DNA from: Streptomyces decoyicus
GTDB taxonomy: Bacteria; Actinomycetota; Actinomycetes; Streptomycetales; Streptomycetaceae
Length of the DNA stretch: 64,000 nt
Assembly: GCF_019880305.1 (NCBI RefSeq)
Contig: NZ_CP082301.1
Span: forward strand, 3,906,001 to 3,970,000
Direction of reading: 5' to 3'
Below the pieces are notes generated by a model. The model did no database searches. It was not told the origin of the DNA and worked only from the letters and a program-made list of their open reading frames with translations. The position numbers were made by a program, and so were the translations under genes. Of this stretch, positions 51,982 through 60,108 are shown in pieces. How positions within the stretch are numbered: the stretch's first letter is position 1; every line of letters starts with the position of its first letter.

Positions 51982-52923
51982 ATGCACCCAGCACCACACC
52001 GGAGCAGCGAGCGCACCACGCACACCGCCGGTCCGACCCGGCGCGCCGCGCTGGGCACCGGAGCCGGACTGCTGGCGGCAGGTTTCCTGGCGTCCGCCAC
52101 CACACCCGCGGCCGCACAGGCCCCCACCACCGGTGATCCCTACGAGGCCCTGCGCCGGCTGGAGCACACCCACCGGGCGCGGGTCGGCGCCTTCGCCCAC
52201 AACACCGCCACCGGCGCGACGGTCGCCTACCGCGCCCACACCCGCGTCCCGCTCTGCTCGGTCTTCAAGCCCCTCGCCGTCGCGGCGGTGCTGCGCGACC
52301 TCGACCGCAACGGGGAGACGCTGGCCCGCCGCATCCACTACACCGACGCCGACCTCGTCGAGAACTCGCCCGTCACCGAAAAGCACGTCGCCACCGGCAT
52401 GACGATCGCCGAACTGTGCGCCGCCGCCGTCCGGCGCAGCGACAACACGGCCGGCAACCTCCTGCTGCGCGAACTCGGCGGCCCGACCGCCGTCACCGCC
52501 TTCGCCCGCTCCCTCGGCGACCGCACCACCCGCCTCGACCGCTGGGAGACGGAACTGAACTCGGCCGAGCCCTGGCGCAGGACGGACACCACCAGCCCCG
52601 CCGCCATCGGCCGCACCTACGCCCGGCTGCTGGTGGGCGACGCGCTCTCGGCGTCCGACCGGGGCCGGCTGACGGCGTGGATGAAGACCAACGAAACCAA
52701 CACGGAACGCTTCCGCGCCGCCCTGGGCAAGGCCTGGGCCATCGCCGACAAGACAGGCTCCGGCTCGTACGGCACCGGCAACGACGTGGGCGTGGCCTGG
52801 GCACCGGACGGCACCCCGATCGTGCTGGCCGTGCTGACGGGCAAGCCGGAGCAGGCCGCGGCCTACGACAATCCGCTGATCGTGGACGTGACAAAGGTGC
52901 TCGCACGGGCCGTGGCGGGCTGA
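51982..52923 (+). CDS. Class A beta-lactamase
   Basis: A 313-residue exported serine beta-lactamase. All class A motifs are present in order: SVFK (SxxK, about residue 93), SDN (about 152), ETELN (the omega-loop glutamate and asparagine, about 190) and KTGSGSYGT (about 257). The head has THTAGPTRRAALGTGAGLLAAG, a likely twin-arginine signal. It starts at ATG 51982 after AGGGGAGGGG. Chromosomal beta-lactamases are common in Streptomyces. A terminator hairpin overlaps its stop. Confidence 0.95.
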   Translation: MHPAPHRSSERTTHTAGPTRRAALGTGAGLLAAGFLASATTPAAAQAPTTGDPYEALRRLEHTHRARVGAFAHNTATGATVAYRAHTRVPLCSVFKPLAVAAVLRDLDRNGETLARRIHYTDADLVENSPVTEKHVATGMTIAELCAAAVRRSDNTAGNLLLRELGGPTAVTAFARSLGDRTTRLDRWETELNSAEPWRRTDTTSPAAIGRTYARLLVGDALSASDRGRLTAWMKTNETNTERFRAALGKAWAIADKTGSGSYGTGNDVGVAWAPDGTPIVLAVLTGKPEQAAAYDNPLIVDVTKVLARAVAG

Positions 52924-52959
52924 ACGGCCGCGGGGTGCGGGCCGCGGAGTTCAGCCCGC
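52915..52959 (+). terminator. Terminator of the beta-lactamase gene
   Basis: GCGGGCTGAAC and GTTCAGCCCGC form an 11-bp outer stem that includes the stop codon, with GGCCGCGG-type complementarity inside. Confidence 0.7.
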
Positions 52960-53040
52960 GGGACGTCGGGTGGCGGGGTGCAGGCCGCGAGGGTTCACAC
53001 GGCCACGGGCGGCGGCGCCGTCAGTGCTGCCAGGCTGCCA

Positions 53041-53226
53041 TCAGTGCTGCCAGGGCTTCCGTACCGCGTCCTTGACCTTCTCGCTCGCGTCCAGCCCGTG
53101 CCCCGCGGTCTTCTCGGCCTTGCCCTCGGCCTCCAGCTTGCGGTTATGCGTGGCCCGGCCGACGACTTCCTTCACGGCGCCGATGACCTGCGCGCCCTTG
53201 GCCTGCATCTTGCGCTTGGCAGTCAT
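53041..53226 (-). CDS. CsbD family stress-type protein
   Basis: A 61-residue hydrophilic protein with the CsbD pattern: AKGAQVIGAVKEVVGRATHNRKLEAEGKAEKTAG cut at its familiar positions, then a lysine-rich amphipathic helix. It starts at ATG 53226 after GAGGAGCGGG. CsbD proteins are stress-induced in other bacteria; the molecular role is unknown. Confidence 0.9.
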   Translation of the reverse strand: MTAKRKMQAKGAQVIGAVKEVVGRATHNRKLEAEGKAEKTAGHGLDASEKVKDAVRKPWQH

Positions 53227-53313
53227 GGTTACCCGCTCCTCGGTCGGTCGGGGCCTTCCTTGACACTCGGCGCGTGCCCGGCAGGCGCCGGACAAAACGT
53301 CGCGCCTACGACA

Positions 53314-53348
53314 AAGCTCCCGCCCCCGGAACCCGGGGACGGGAGCTT
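53314..53348 (-). terminator. Terminator of hemB
   Basis: AAGCTCCCG-c-CCCCGG pairs with CCGGGG-a-CGGGAGCTT around a three-base loop, 30 bases after the hemB stop on the minus strand. Confidence 0.85.
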
Positions 53349-53377
53349 CGGCACGACACAGCCGGCCGGGCGGGCGG

Positions 53378-54367
53378 TCACAGCCCCCGCGCGACCTCCG
53401 TCGCCCAATACGTCAGGATCATGTCGGCACCGGCCCGCTTGATGCCGGTCAGCGCCTCCAGGATCGCCTTGTCCCGGTCGATCCAGCCCTTCTCGGCGGC
53501 CGCCTCGATCATCGCGTACTCACCGGAGATCTGGTATGCGGCCACGGGTACGTCCACCGTGTCCGCGACCTTCGCCAGCACGTCGAGATAGGGCAGCGCC
53601 GGCTTCACCATCACCATGTCGGCGCCCTCCTCCAGGTCGAGTGCCAGCTCGCGCATCGACTCACGGAGGTTGGCCGGGTCCTGCTGGTACGTCTTGCGGT
53701 CGCCCTTCAGCGACGAGCCGACGGCCTCCCGGAAGGGCCCGAAGAAGGCGGAGGAGTACTTCACCGTGTAGGCGAGGACCGAAACGTCCTCGTGGCCGGT
53801 CTGGTCGAGCGCGTCACGGATGACGCCGACCTGGCCGTCCATCATGCCGCTGGGGCCCACGACATGGACGCCCGCGTCGGCCTGCACCTGCGCCATCTCG
53901 GCGTAGCGCTCCAGCGTCGCGTCGTTGTCGACCCGCCCCTCGGCATCCAGGACGCCGCAGTGGCCATGATCGGTGTACTCGTCCAGGCACAGGTCCGACA
54001 TGATGACGAGGTCGTCGCCGACCTCGGCCTTCACATCACGGATGGCGACCTGCAAGATCCCGTCGGGGTCGGTGCCCGCCGTACCGGCGGCATCCTTCTT
54101 CGCGTCCTCGGGCACCCCGAACAGCATGATCCCGGCGACCCCTGCGTCGACCGCCTCGACGGCGGCCTTCCGCAGCGAGTCGCGGGTGTGCTGGACGACG
54201 CCCGGCATCGCGGAGATCGGCACCGGCTCGCCGATCCCCTCTCGTACGAACGCGGGAAGGATCAGGTCTGCGGGGTGCAGCCGGTGTTCGGCCACCATCC
54301 GCCGCATGGCGGGGGTGGTACGCAGCCGCCGGGGCCGCGCACCGGGGAAGCTTCCGTACTTCGTCAT
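53378..54367 (-). CDS. hemB: Delta-aminolevulinic acid dehydratase (porphobilinogen synthase)
   Basis: HemB joins two 5-aminolevulinates into porphobilinogen, the HemC substrate. The 329-residue protein has both Schiff-base lysine regions (VLAYTVKYSSAFFGPFRE, about residue 205, and MVKPALPYLDV, about 255) and the YQISGEYAM motif. The metal site reads DLCLDEYTDHGHCG, with two cysteines and one aspartate, between the zinc-type and non-zinc forms. It starts at ATG 54367. It ends in its own terminator and lies 3 kb from the hemD end of the rex-hemACD operon, with a regulatory gene set in between. Confidence 0.95.
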   Translation of the reverse strand: MTKYGSFPGARPRRLRTTPAMRRMVAEHRLHPADLILPAFVREGIGEPVPISAMPGVVQHTRDSLRKAAVEAVDAGVAGIMLFGVPEDAKKDAAGTAGTDPDGILQVAIRDVKAEVGDDLVIMSDLCLDEYTDHGHCGVLDAEGRVDNDATLERYAEMAQVQADAGVHVVGPSGMMDGQVGVIRDALDQTGHEDVSVLAYTVKYSSAFFGPFREAVGSSLKGDRKTYQQDPANLRESMRELALDLEEGADMVMVKPALPYLDVLAKVADTVDVPVAAYQISGEYAMIEAAAEKGWIDRDKAILEALTGIKRAGADMILTYWATEVARGL

Positions 54368-54444
54368 ACCGCCCACGCTACGCCCGCTTTGCCCCTGCCT
54401 TTGCCGACGTGTCGTCGGCAGTCGCGGCCGCAATTGCCGCCCGC

Positions 54445-55391
54445 TCAGGCCGCGAAAGCGGGACCAGCGAGATCACCCGGCGCCGGCTCGCCACGGCAGT
54501 CCCGGCAGCGCCCCGGCCTCCGGGCACGGAACGCCCGCTCGCAGCCGTCGCAGGTCTGGAACGGCTCCGGCGGGGGCCGGTGACGGCCGTCCGCACCGAG
54601 GCCCGGCGGGGCTTCGCGTCCGGGCAGGGCTTCGCGGCCCGCCGGAAGCGGCGGCGGCAACAGCTCCCGCAGACGGTGGGCGAGCAGCCCCGCCGGGTTC
54701 TTCAGATCGCACGGGAGATCCGCGGTCAGGGTGCGATGAACGGCCGCGACCGTCGCACCGTTCTCAAACCACGCGGCGACGGCGGCGGCGAGGCGGCGCA
54801 CGTCCCGCTGGGAGAGCGTGAGCCGGTCGTCGGTACGGCGCAGCGCCGCGAGCAGGGAGACGGCAGCGGCGTGGTGCTCACTGGCGGGCGCTTCCGTGGC
54901 GGGGCCCGGCGCCTGCGGCGCGGCTGGGGCGGGTGGCCCGGCGGGGACTGATGGCGCGGCCGGGACGGACGGTGGCGGAGCCTCGCCCCCGCCTCCGGGG
55001 CCTCGGCGGCGTAGGCCTCCGTATGGGCACCCGGAGCATTGTGCGCGTAAGTACGGGTGATCACGCGGCCGTCGGAGGTGCGCTCCCGTACCCGCTCGAC
55101 ATATCCGTGGGCCTCCAGCTCCCGCAGCGCGAAGGCGATCCGGTCGCGCCCCTCGGGAAAGCGGGCGGCGAGGCTGCGGATATCGACGGAGGCACCCTCG
55201 GGCAGCGACAGGATGTGGGTGCCCACCCCGATCGCGGTCAGCGAGAGTTCGCGGTGCTGGGCGAGGTGATTGCCAATGATCGTGTACCGGTCCGGCTGGT
55301 ACTGCCGGATATGCGTCACCCCGCTGTGGGTGGCACTTCGACGAACACGGCTATACGGGCGCACGGCGCCGCTAAGCTTCTGCTCAGCCAT
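54445..55391 (-). pseudogene. Winged-helix DNA-binding protein interrupted by a frameshift
   Basis: The N-terminal part (from ATG 55391) reads as a winged helix: YTIIGNHLAQHRELSLTAIG, VDIRSLAARFPEGRDRIAFAL and LEAHGYVERVRERT. Near 54986-54990 (a run of five C on the plus strand) the sensible reading moves to another frame, which continues through a proline linker into DDRLTLSQRDVRRLAAAVAAW and a cysteine pair set (CDGC, CRDC) to the stop at 54447-54445. One missing base in the G run explains it. It may be a true null, a phase-variable switch, or a sequencing error. Confidence 0.7.
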
Positions 55392-55661
55392 CGGGAAGCT
55401 CTGCTCTTCCTCTGGTGGTCAGGCCCTCGCACTGGGATTGCCGTCCCGGCGGGGGCCGTCGCATGTCTGCGGTGGTCAGGCCCGAGCCTGCCCACCAAGT
55501 CGCCCTCGCGCCAGCCGAGTTGAGCCGATTCACCCCCACGAGTGACGTACGCGGGGTTTGGTGGGTTTGGAGGGTTCTCTCCAGCGGTTCTTTGCTCTTG
55601 ACCGCCCGCCGCACCGCCGCCCGGCCCACCGGGTCCCGCGTTTCCGGGCGCCGGTCGGTGT
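55392..55661. other. Spacer between two regulators
   Basis: No gene is supported here. A direct repeat gtggtcaggcc occurs near 55413 and 55470. It should contain the promoter of the winged-helix gene. Confidence 0.5.
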
Positions 55662-56123
55662 TCAGCAACCGCCATCGAGGTCGATCTCCGCCCATACGGT
55701 CTTGCACGGCATCGGCCCCTCCTCGACGCCCCAGCGGTCCGCCAGCTCCCCCACGAGCAGCAACCCGCGCCCGGACTCCGCCAGAGCCCCACCGGCGCCC
55801 GGCGTACGGGCAGGCAGCCGGTCACCGCGGGTATCGGTCACTTCGATACGGAGCGTGTCGGGCCGCCTGACGACGAGGACAAGACGGAAGCTCCGCCCGG
55901 GGACCCGGCCGTGCAGCACGGCATTCGCCGCCAGCTCGGCCACGATCAACCTCGCCGGATCCAACGGCAGCCCCCACGAGCGCAGTTGCTCGGTAGCCAG
56001 AAGCCTTGCCAACCGTGCTCCCCGGCGGGTGACGGAGAGCGGTACGGAGAACCGGAGCGCCGGGACGGGGTCCGCCGCGAGACCGGTAACGGAACTGCTG
56101 ATTCGGGCGATTCGCTGATTCAC
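55662..56123 (-). CDS. Anti-sigma-factor-type ATP-binding protein (HATPase)
   Basis: A 153-residue stand-alone GHKL ATPase of the anti-sigma/SpoIIAB-like type. It shows LIVAELAANAVLHG (N box), DTLRIEVTDTRGDRLP (G1 box) and GRGLLLVGELADRWGV (G2 box). It starts at GTG 56123. It is divergent from an XRE regulator with a DUF397 partner, the same three-part arrangement as the WhiJ-type loci of Streptomyces. It may bind a sigma factor or the DUF397 protein; the partner is not identified. Confidence 0.9.
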   Translation of the reverse strand: MNQRIARISSSVTGLAADPVPALRFSVPLSVTRRGARLARLLATEQLRSWGLPLDPARLIVAELAANAVLHGRVPGRSFRLVLVVRRPDTLRIEVTDTRGDRLPARTPGAGGALAESGRGLLLVGELADRWGVEEGPMPCKTVWAEIDLDGGC

Positions 56124-56285
56124 GTCACACAGCGTGGTCGCGCCTATCTAGCCTGAGAAGGGTTGGCGCCCGTGCTGACGGCAACCGTCCGGCTGCGGTC
56201 CGGTTCTGTCCGGGCTGTACGGGGGTGACGGCGCACGGGCGGCCGGAGTTGTACGCGTACGGCTTGACGGAGGGCGGCGGCAGAC

Positions 56286-57119
56286 GTGGATGACTGGGAC
56301 ACAGGGGCGGACGACGCCGAGGCCTGGGCCGTGATGAAGGCCGTGGTACGGCAGTTGAAGCTGTGGCGGGAGGCGGCAGGCCTCACCCAGGCGGAGTTCG
56401 GTGTGGCCATCGGGTACGGGGAAGAACTCGTCTCCTCCGTCGAACGGGGACGCCGGATTCCCCGGCCTGAGTACTTGGACCGTGCGGACGAGGTCCTGGG
56501 GGCGGGCGGCAAAATCTCGGCACTGACGGAGGATGTCGCGGAGGTCCGGTACCCGAAGAAGGTACGGGATCTCAAGAAGCTGGAGGCCGAGTCGGTCGAG
56601 CTGTGCGCGTACAACAACTCGGTTATTCATGGGTTGTTGCAGACGGCGGAGTACGCGCGGGCGGTGATCGGAAACCGTCAGCCGCCCTTCCCGGAGAACG
56701 AGGTGGAGCGGCGCGTGGCCGGGCGCCTGGACCGTCAGGGGATCATCAACAGCGCGACAGGGCTGCCGGTCGTCAGCTTCGTCCAGTGCGAGGCGACGTT
56801 ACGGCGTTGCATCGGGGGCACAATGGTCCTGCGCAGGCAGCTCGAACGGTTGTTGGAGGTCGGGCAGTTGCCGAACGTGACGATCCAGGTCTTGCCTCTT
56901 CGCCGGGAGGACAACTCAGGCCTCGAAGGGCCGTTCCGGCTGCTGAAGCTCAAAAACGGCACCACACTCGGACACCTCGAAGTCCAACACCTGAGCCGAG
57001 TGATCTCCGACGCGCGAGAGCTCCAGATCCTCGAATTGCGCTATGGCATGATCCGGGCGCAGGCGCTCACCCCACGGGAGTCGCGGGCCTTCATCGAGAA
57101 AGTGCGGGGAGAGACATGA
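56286..57119 (+). CDS. XRE family regulator with DUF5753 (WhiJ-like)
   Basis: A 277-residue regulator: helix-turn-helix at residues 22-60 (LKLWREAAGLTQAEFGVAIG, then EELVSSVERGRRIP) followed by the DUF5753 domain (EASSVELCAYN-like start, then YNNSVIHGLLQTAEYARAVI and LRREDNSGLEGPFRLLKL). It starts at GTG 56286. Its stop overlaps the start of the DUF397 gene by four bases, so the two are coupled. Proteins of this type control development and antibiotic production in Streptomyces. Confidence 0.93.
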   Translation: MDDWDTGADDAEAWAVMKAVVRQLKLWREAAGLTQAEFGVAIGYGEELVSSVERGRRIPRPEYLDRADEVLGAGGKISALTEDVAEVRYPKKVRDLKKLEAESVELCAYNNSVIHGLLQTAEYARAVIGNRQPPFPENEVERRVAGRLDRQGIINSATGLPVVSFVQCEATLRRCIGGTMVLRRQLERLLEVGQLPNVTIQVLPLRREDNSGLEGPFRLLKLKNGTTLGHLEVQHLSRVISDARELQILELRYGMIRAQALTPRESRAFIEKVRGET

Positions 57120-57379
57120 CACTCAAGCCCTCTGGCGGGAACGGTTCCGCCCTGGCATGGATAAAGAGCAGCTACAGCACCGGCGACGGACCGGAATGCG
57201 TCGAAGTCGCCTGGCGCAAGAGCAGCTACAGCACCGGCGACGGTCCCGACTGCGTCGAGGTCGCCACCACCCCCGGCACCATCCTCATCCGCGACTCCAA
57301 GAACCCCGACGGCCCCCGCCTCACCTTCACCCCCACCACCTGGGCCGACTTCCTGCCGTACGCCGCCGAGCGGCAGTAA
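57116..57379 (+). CDS. DUF397 protein with a duplicated motif
   Basis: An 87-residue small protein, longer than the usual 60-70. The DUF397 motif W-x-KSSYS-x-GDGP-x-CVEVA appears twice in a row (residues about 15-32 and 33-50), followed by a normal tail IRDSKNPDGPRLTFTPTTWADFL. The DNA copies are nearly identical, pointing to a recent 54-base tandem duplication. It starts at ATG 57116, coupled to the XRE gene. It ends at a terminator shared with hemD. Confidence 0.93.
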   Translation: MTLKPSGGNGSALAWIKSSYSTGDGPECVEVAWRKSSYSTGDGPDCVEVATTPGTILIRDSKNPDGPRLTFTPTTWADFLPYAAERQ

Positions 57380-57383
57380 CGCA

Positions 57384-57412
57384 GAAGGGCGCCCCAAGAA
57401 GAGGCGCCCTTC
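57384..57412. terminator. Bidirectional terminator
   Basis: GAAGGGCGCC and GGCGCCCTTC are exact complements around a nine-base loop, between the DUF397 gene and the convergent hemD gene. Confidence 0.85.
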
Positions 57413-57433
57413 AAAGCTGTCCTGCTACCGCTG

Positions 57434-59083
57434 CTAGCTACGAGCCCGCCGACGCGACCCCGGCCGCCGCTCGCTGGGCCGGGTGACCGGGTCCCCGGCC
57501 TCGATCGCGTTGTCGCGCCGCGCCGCGCCGAAGTCCGCGAGCGCCTCGGCCAGCTTGTGCACGGAAGGCTCGGGCGACATGACGTCCACCCGCAGTCCGT
57601 GCTCCTCGGCGGTCTTGGCGGTGGCCGGGCCGATACAGGCGATCACGGTCACATTGTGCGGCTTGCCCGCGATACCGACCAGGTTCCGCACGGTCGACGA
57701 GGACGTGAAGAGCACGGCGTCGAAGCCACCGCCCTTGATCGCCTCACGCGTCTCGGCCGGCGGCGGCGACGCGCGCACCGTCCGGTAGGCGGTGACGTCG
57801 TCGACCTCCCAGCCCAGCTCGATCAGCCCGGCGACCAGGGTCTCGGTGGCGATGTCGGCGCGCGGCAGGAAGACGCGGTCGATCGGGTCGAAGACCGCGT
57901 CGTAGGGCGGCCAGTCCTCCAGGAGACCGGCGGCCGACTGCTCGCCGCTCGGCACCAGGTCGGGCTTCACACCGAAGGCGACCAGCGCCTTGGCGGTCTG
58001 TTCGCCGACGGCGGCGACCTTGATCCCGGCGAAGGCGCGGGCGTCCAGGCCGTACTCCTCGAACTTCTCCCGGACCGCCTTGACGGCGTTGACCGAGGTG
58101 AAGGCGATCCACTCGTAGCGGCCGGTGACCAGACCCTTGACCGCGCGCTCCATCTGCTGCGGGGTGCGCGGCGGCTCGACGGCGATGGTCGGGACCTCGT
58201 GCGGCACCGCGCCGTACGAAACGAGCTGGTCGGAGAGCGACGCAGCCTGCTCCTTCGTCCGCGGCACGAGCACCCGCCAGCCGAAGAGCGGCTTGGACTC
58301 GAACCACGAGAGACGGTCGCGCTGGGCTGCGGCACTGCGCTCACCGACCACGGCTATGACCGGCTGGCCGCCGTCCGCCGAGGGCAGCACCTTGGCGGCC
58401 TTGAGCACCTGGGCGACCGAACCGAGGGTGGCGGTCCAGGTGCGCTGGCGGGTGGTGGTGCCGGCGACGGTGACGGTCATCGGGGTGTCCGGCTTGCGGC
58501 CCCCGGACACCAGCTCACCGGCGGCCGCGGCCACCGAGTCGAGGGTGGTGGAGACGACGGCGGTGGCGTCACTGGCACCCACCTCGGACCAGCAGCGCGC
58601 GTCGGCGCTGGGGGCGTCGATGAAGCGCACGTCGGTGCCCTGGGCGTCGCGTAGCGGGACACCGGCGTACGCGGGCACGCCGACGGCCGCGGCGATGCCG
58701 GGCACCACCTCGAAGACGATGCCCTCGGCGGCGCACGCCAGCATCTCCTCGGCGACATAACCGTCGAGTCCGGGGTCTCCGGTGACGGCACGTACGACCC
58801 GCTTGCCCGCACGGGCGGCCGTCATGACAAGATTGGCGGTGTCCCTAAGGGTAGGGACACCGGCGGGGATTGACGCCTCGTCAGCTGATGCCTGGAGTGG
58901 TGTGTCCACCTGTGCGCGGGCATGCACGCGCACGACGTCCAGCACCTGCGGGTCGGCGATGAGTACGTCCGCGGAGGCCAGCGCCTCCACGGCACGCAGC
59001 GTCAGCAGACCCGGGTCTCCCGGCCCGGCACCCAGGAAGGTGACCTGACCGGAGGCGGAGTGGTTTGGGGCGGTGGGGTTCAA
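57434..59083 (-). CDS. hemD: Uroporphyrinogen-III synthase fused to a degenerate methyltransferase domain
   Basis: A 549-residue fusion. The C-terminal half (from about residue 260, GWRVLVPRTKEQAASLSDQL, then FTSVNAVKAV and LFTSSSTVRNLV) is uroporphyrinogen-III synthase. The N-terminal half has the fold of SUMT/CobA (FLGAGPGDPGLLTLRAVEAL, FEVVPGIAAAVGVPAYAGVPL), but the GKR and GGDPFVFGRG motifs are lost. So only HemD activity is likely. It starts at TTG 59083, overlapping the hemC stop (TTGA), with GGGGGAGCGAG upstream. Confidence 0.93.
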   Translation of the reverse strand: MNPTAPNHSASGQVTFLGAGPGDPGLLTLRAVEALASADVLIADPQVLDVVRVHARAQVDTPLQASADEASIPAGVPTLRDTANLVMTAARAGKRVVRAVTGDPGLDGYVAEEMLACAAEGIVFEVVPGIAAAVGVPAYAGVPLRDAQGTDVRFIDAPSADARCWSEVGASDATAVVSTTLDSVAAAAGELVSGGRKPDTPMTVTVAGTTTRQRTWTATLGSVAQVLKAAKVLPSADGGQPVIAVVGERSAAAQRDRLSWFESKPLFGWRVLVPRTKEQAASLSDQLVSYGAVPHEVPTIAVEPPRTPQQMERAVKGLVTGRYEWIAFTSVNAVKAVREKFEEYGLDARAFAGIKVAAVGEQTAKALVAFGVKPDLVPSGEQSAAGLLEDWPPYDAVFDPIDRVFLPRADIATETLVAGLIELGWEVDDVTAYRTVRASPPPAETREAIKGGGFDAVLFTSSSTVRNLVGIAGKPHNVTVIACIGPATAKTAEEHGLRVDVMSPEPSVHKLAEALADFGAARRDNAIEAGDPVTRPSERRPGSRRRARS

Positions 59084-60108
59084 AGTGCTCGCTCCCCCAT
59101 AAGACCGGCCGCACCCTTGGCGAGCATCTCGGCGGCGAGTTCATGACCCATGTTCAGCGGGGTCGACACGTCGTCGGGAGAGGCGGGTGCGTGCCCGGTG
59201 GTGGACAGTTGCACCAGCGTGCTGCCGTCGGTCGTGCCGACGACACCACGCAGATGCAATTCGGTGACAGCCTGCTCGTCAGCCTTGGGGCCTCCCCTGC
59301 TCGAGTGAAGTCGAGAGCTTGGGGAAAGGTCGGCCAGTGCTCCGACGGGTGCGGAACAGCCGGCCTCCAGGGCGGCGAGCAGGGAGCGCTCGGCGGTCAC
59401 GGCGGCCCGGGTGTCCGGGTCGTCGAGCTCGGCGAGCCGGGCGATGAGATCCACGTTGACCGCAGCGCACTCGATCGCCAGTGCCCCCTGGCCGGGGGCG
59501 GGCAAAATCACGTCGGGCGACAGCAGCTGTGTCGCCTCGTCGATCCGGCCGATACGGGTGAGCCCGGCGGCGGCCAGTACGACCGCGTCCAGTTCACCCT
59601 TCTCGACGAAACCGATGCGGGTGTCGATGTTCCCGCGTATCGGCACGGTCTCCACACGCCGGCCCAGCGACCTGGCCCAGGCGTTGAGCTGCGCCATCCG
59701 CCGGGGCGAGCCGGTGCCGATACGGGCCACCCGGTCCTCGTCGGCGGTCAGCTGCTCGAACGTCAGCCCGTCCCTGGCGATCAGCGCGTCACGGGGGTCT
59801 TCCCGTACGGGGATCGCGGCCAGGGTGAGGGTCTCGGGCTGCGTGGTGGGCAGGTCCTTGAGGGAGTGGACGGCGAAGTCGATCTCCCCGGCGAGCAACG
59901 CGTCGCGCAGCGCGGAGACGAAGACGCCGCTGCCGCCGATCTGCGCGAGGTGCTCCCGGGAGGTGTCGCCGTAGGTGGTGATCTCCACCAGCTCGACGGG
60001 ACGGCCCGTCAGCTCGCGTACCGCCTCGGCGACCTGTCCGGACTGGGCCATGGCGAGCTTGCTGCGCCGCGTGCCCAGCCGCAGTGCTCTCGTAGTGCTG
60101 TCGGTCAT
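59080..60108 (-). CDS. hemC: Hydroxymethylbilane synthase (porphobilinogen deaminase)
   Basis: HemC links four porphobilinogens into hydroxymethylbilane. The 342-residue protein shows LGTRRSKLAMAQSG at the start, HSLKDLPT, GTGSPRRMAQLNA, PIRGNIDTR and the dipyrromethane-binding cysteine in LEAGCSAPVGALAD (about residue 255). Just after that cysteine an extra segment of about 15 residues (DLSPSSRLHSSRGGPK) is coded by a Streptomyces-type palindromic repeat. It starts at ATG 60108, overlapping hemA, within the rex-hemACD operon. Confidence 0.96.
   Translation of the reverse strand: MTDSTTRALRLGTRRSKLAMAQSGQVAEAVRELTGRPVELVEITTYGDTSREHLAQIGGSGVFVSALRDALLAGEIDFAVHSLKDLPTTQPETLTLAAIPVREDPRDALIARDGLTFEQLTADEDRVARIGTGSPRRMAQLNAWARSLGRRVETVPIRGNIDTRIGFVEKGELDAVVLAAAGLTRIGRIDEATQLLSPDVILPAPGQGALAIECAAVNVDLIARLAELDDPDTRAAVTAERSLLAALEAGCSAPVGALADLSPSSRLHSSRGGPKADEQAVTELHLRGVVGTTDGSTLVQLSTTGHAPASPDDVSTPLNMGHELAAEMLAKGAAGLMGERAL
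59292..59325. repeat. Palindromic repeat inserted in hemC
   Basis: CTCCCCTGCTCGA, a six-base loop and TCGAGAGCTTGGGGA form an imperfect hairpin inside hemC, kept in frame. It matches the type of dispersed palindrome seen at 40919-40950. Confidence 0.7.
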
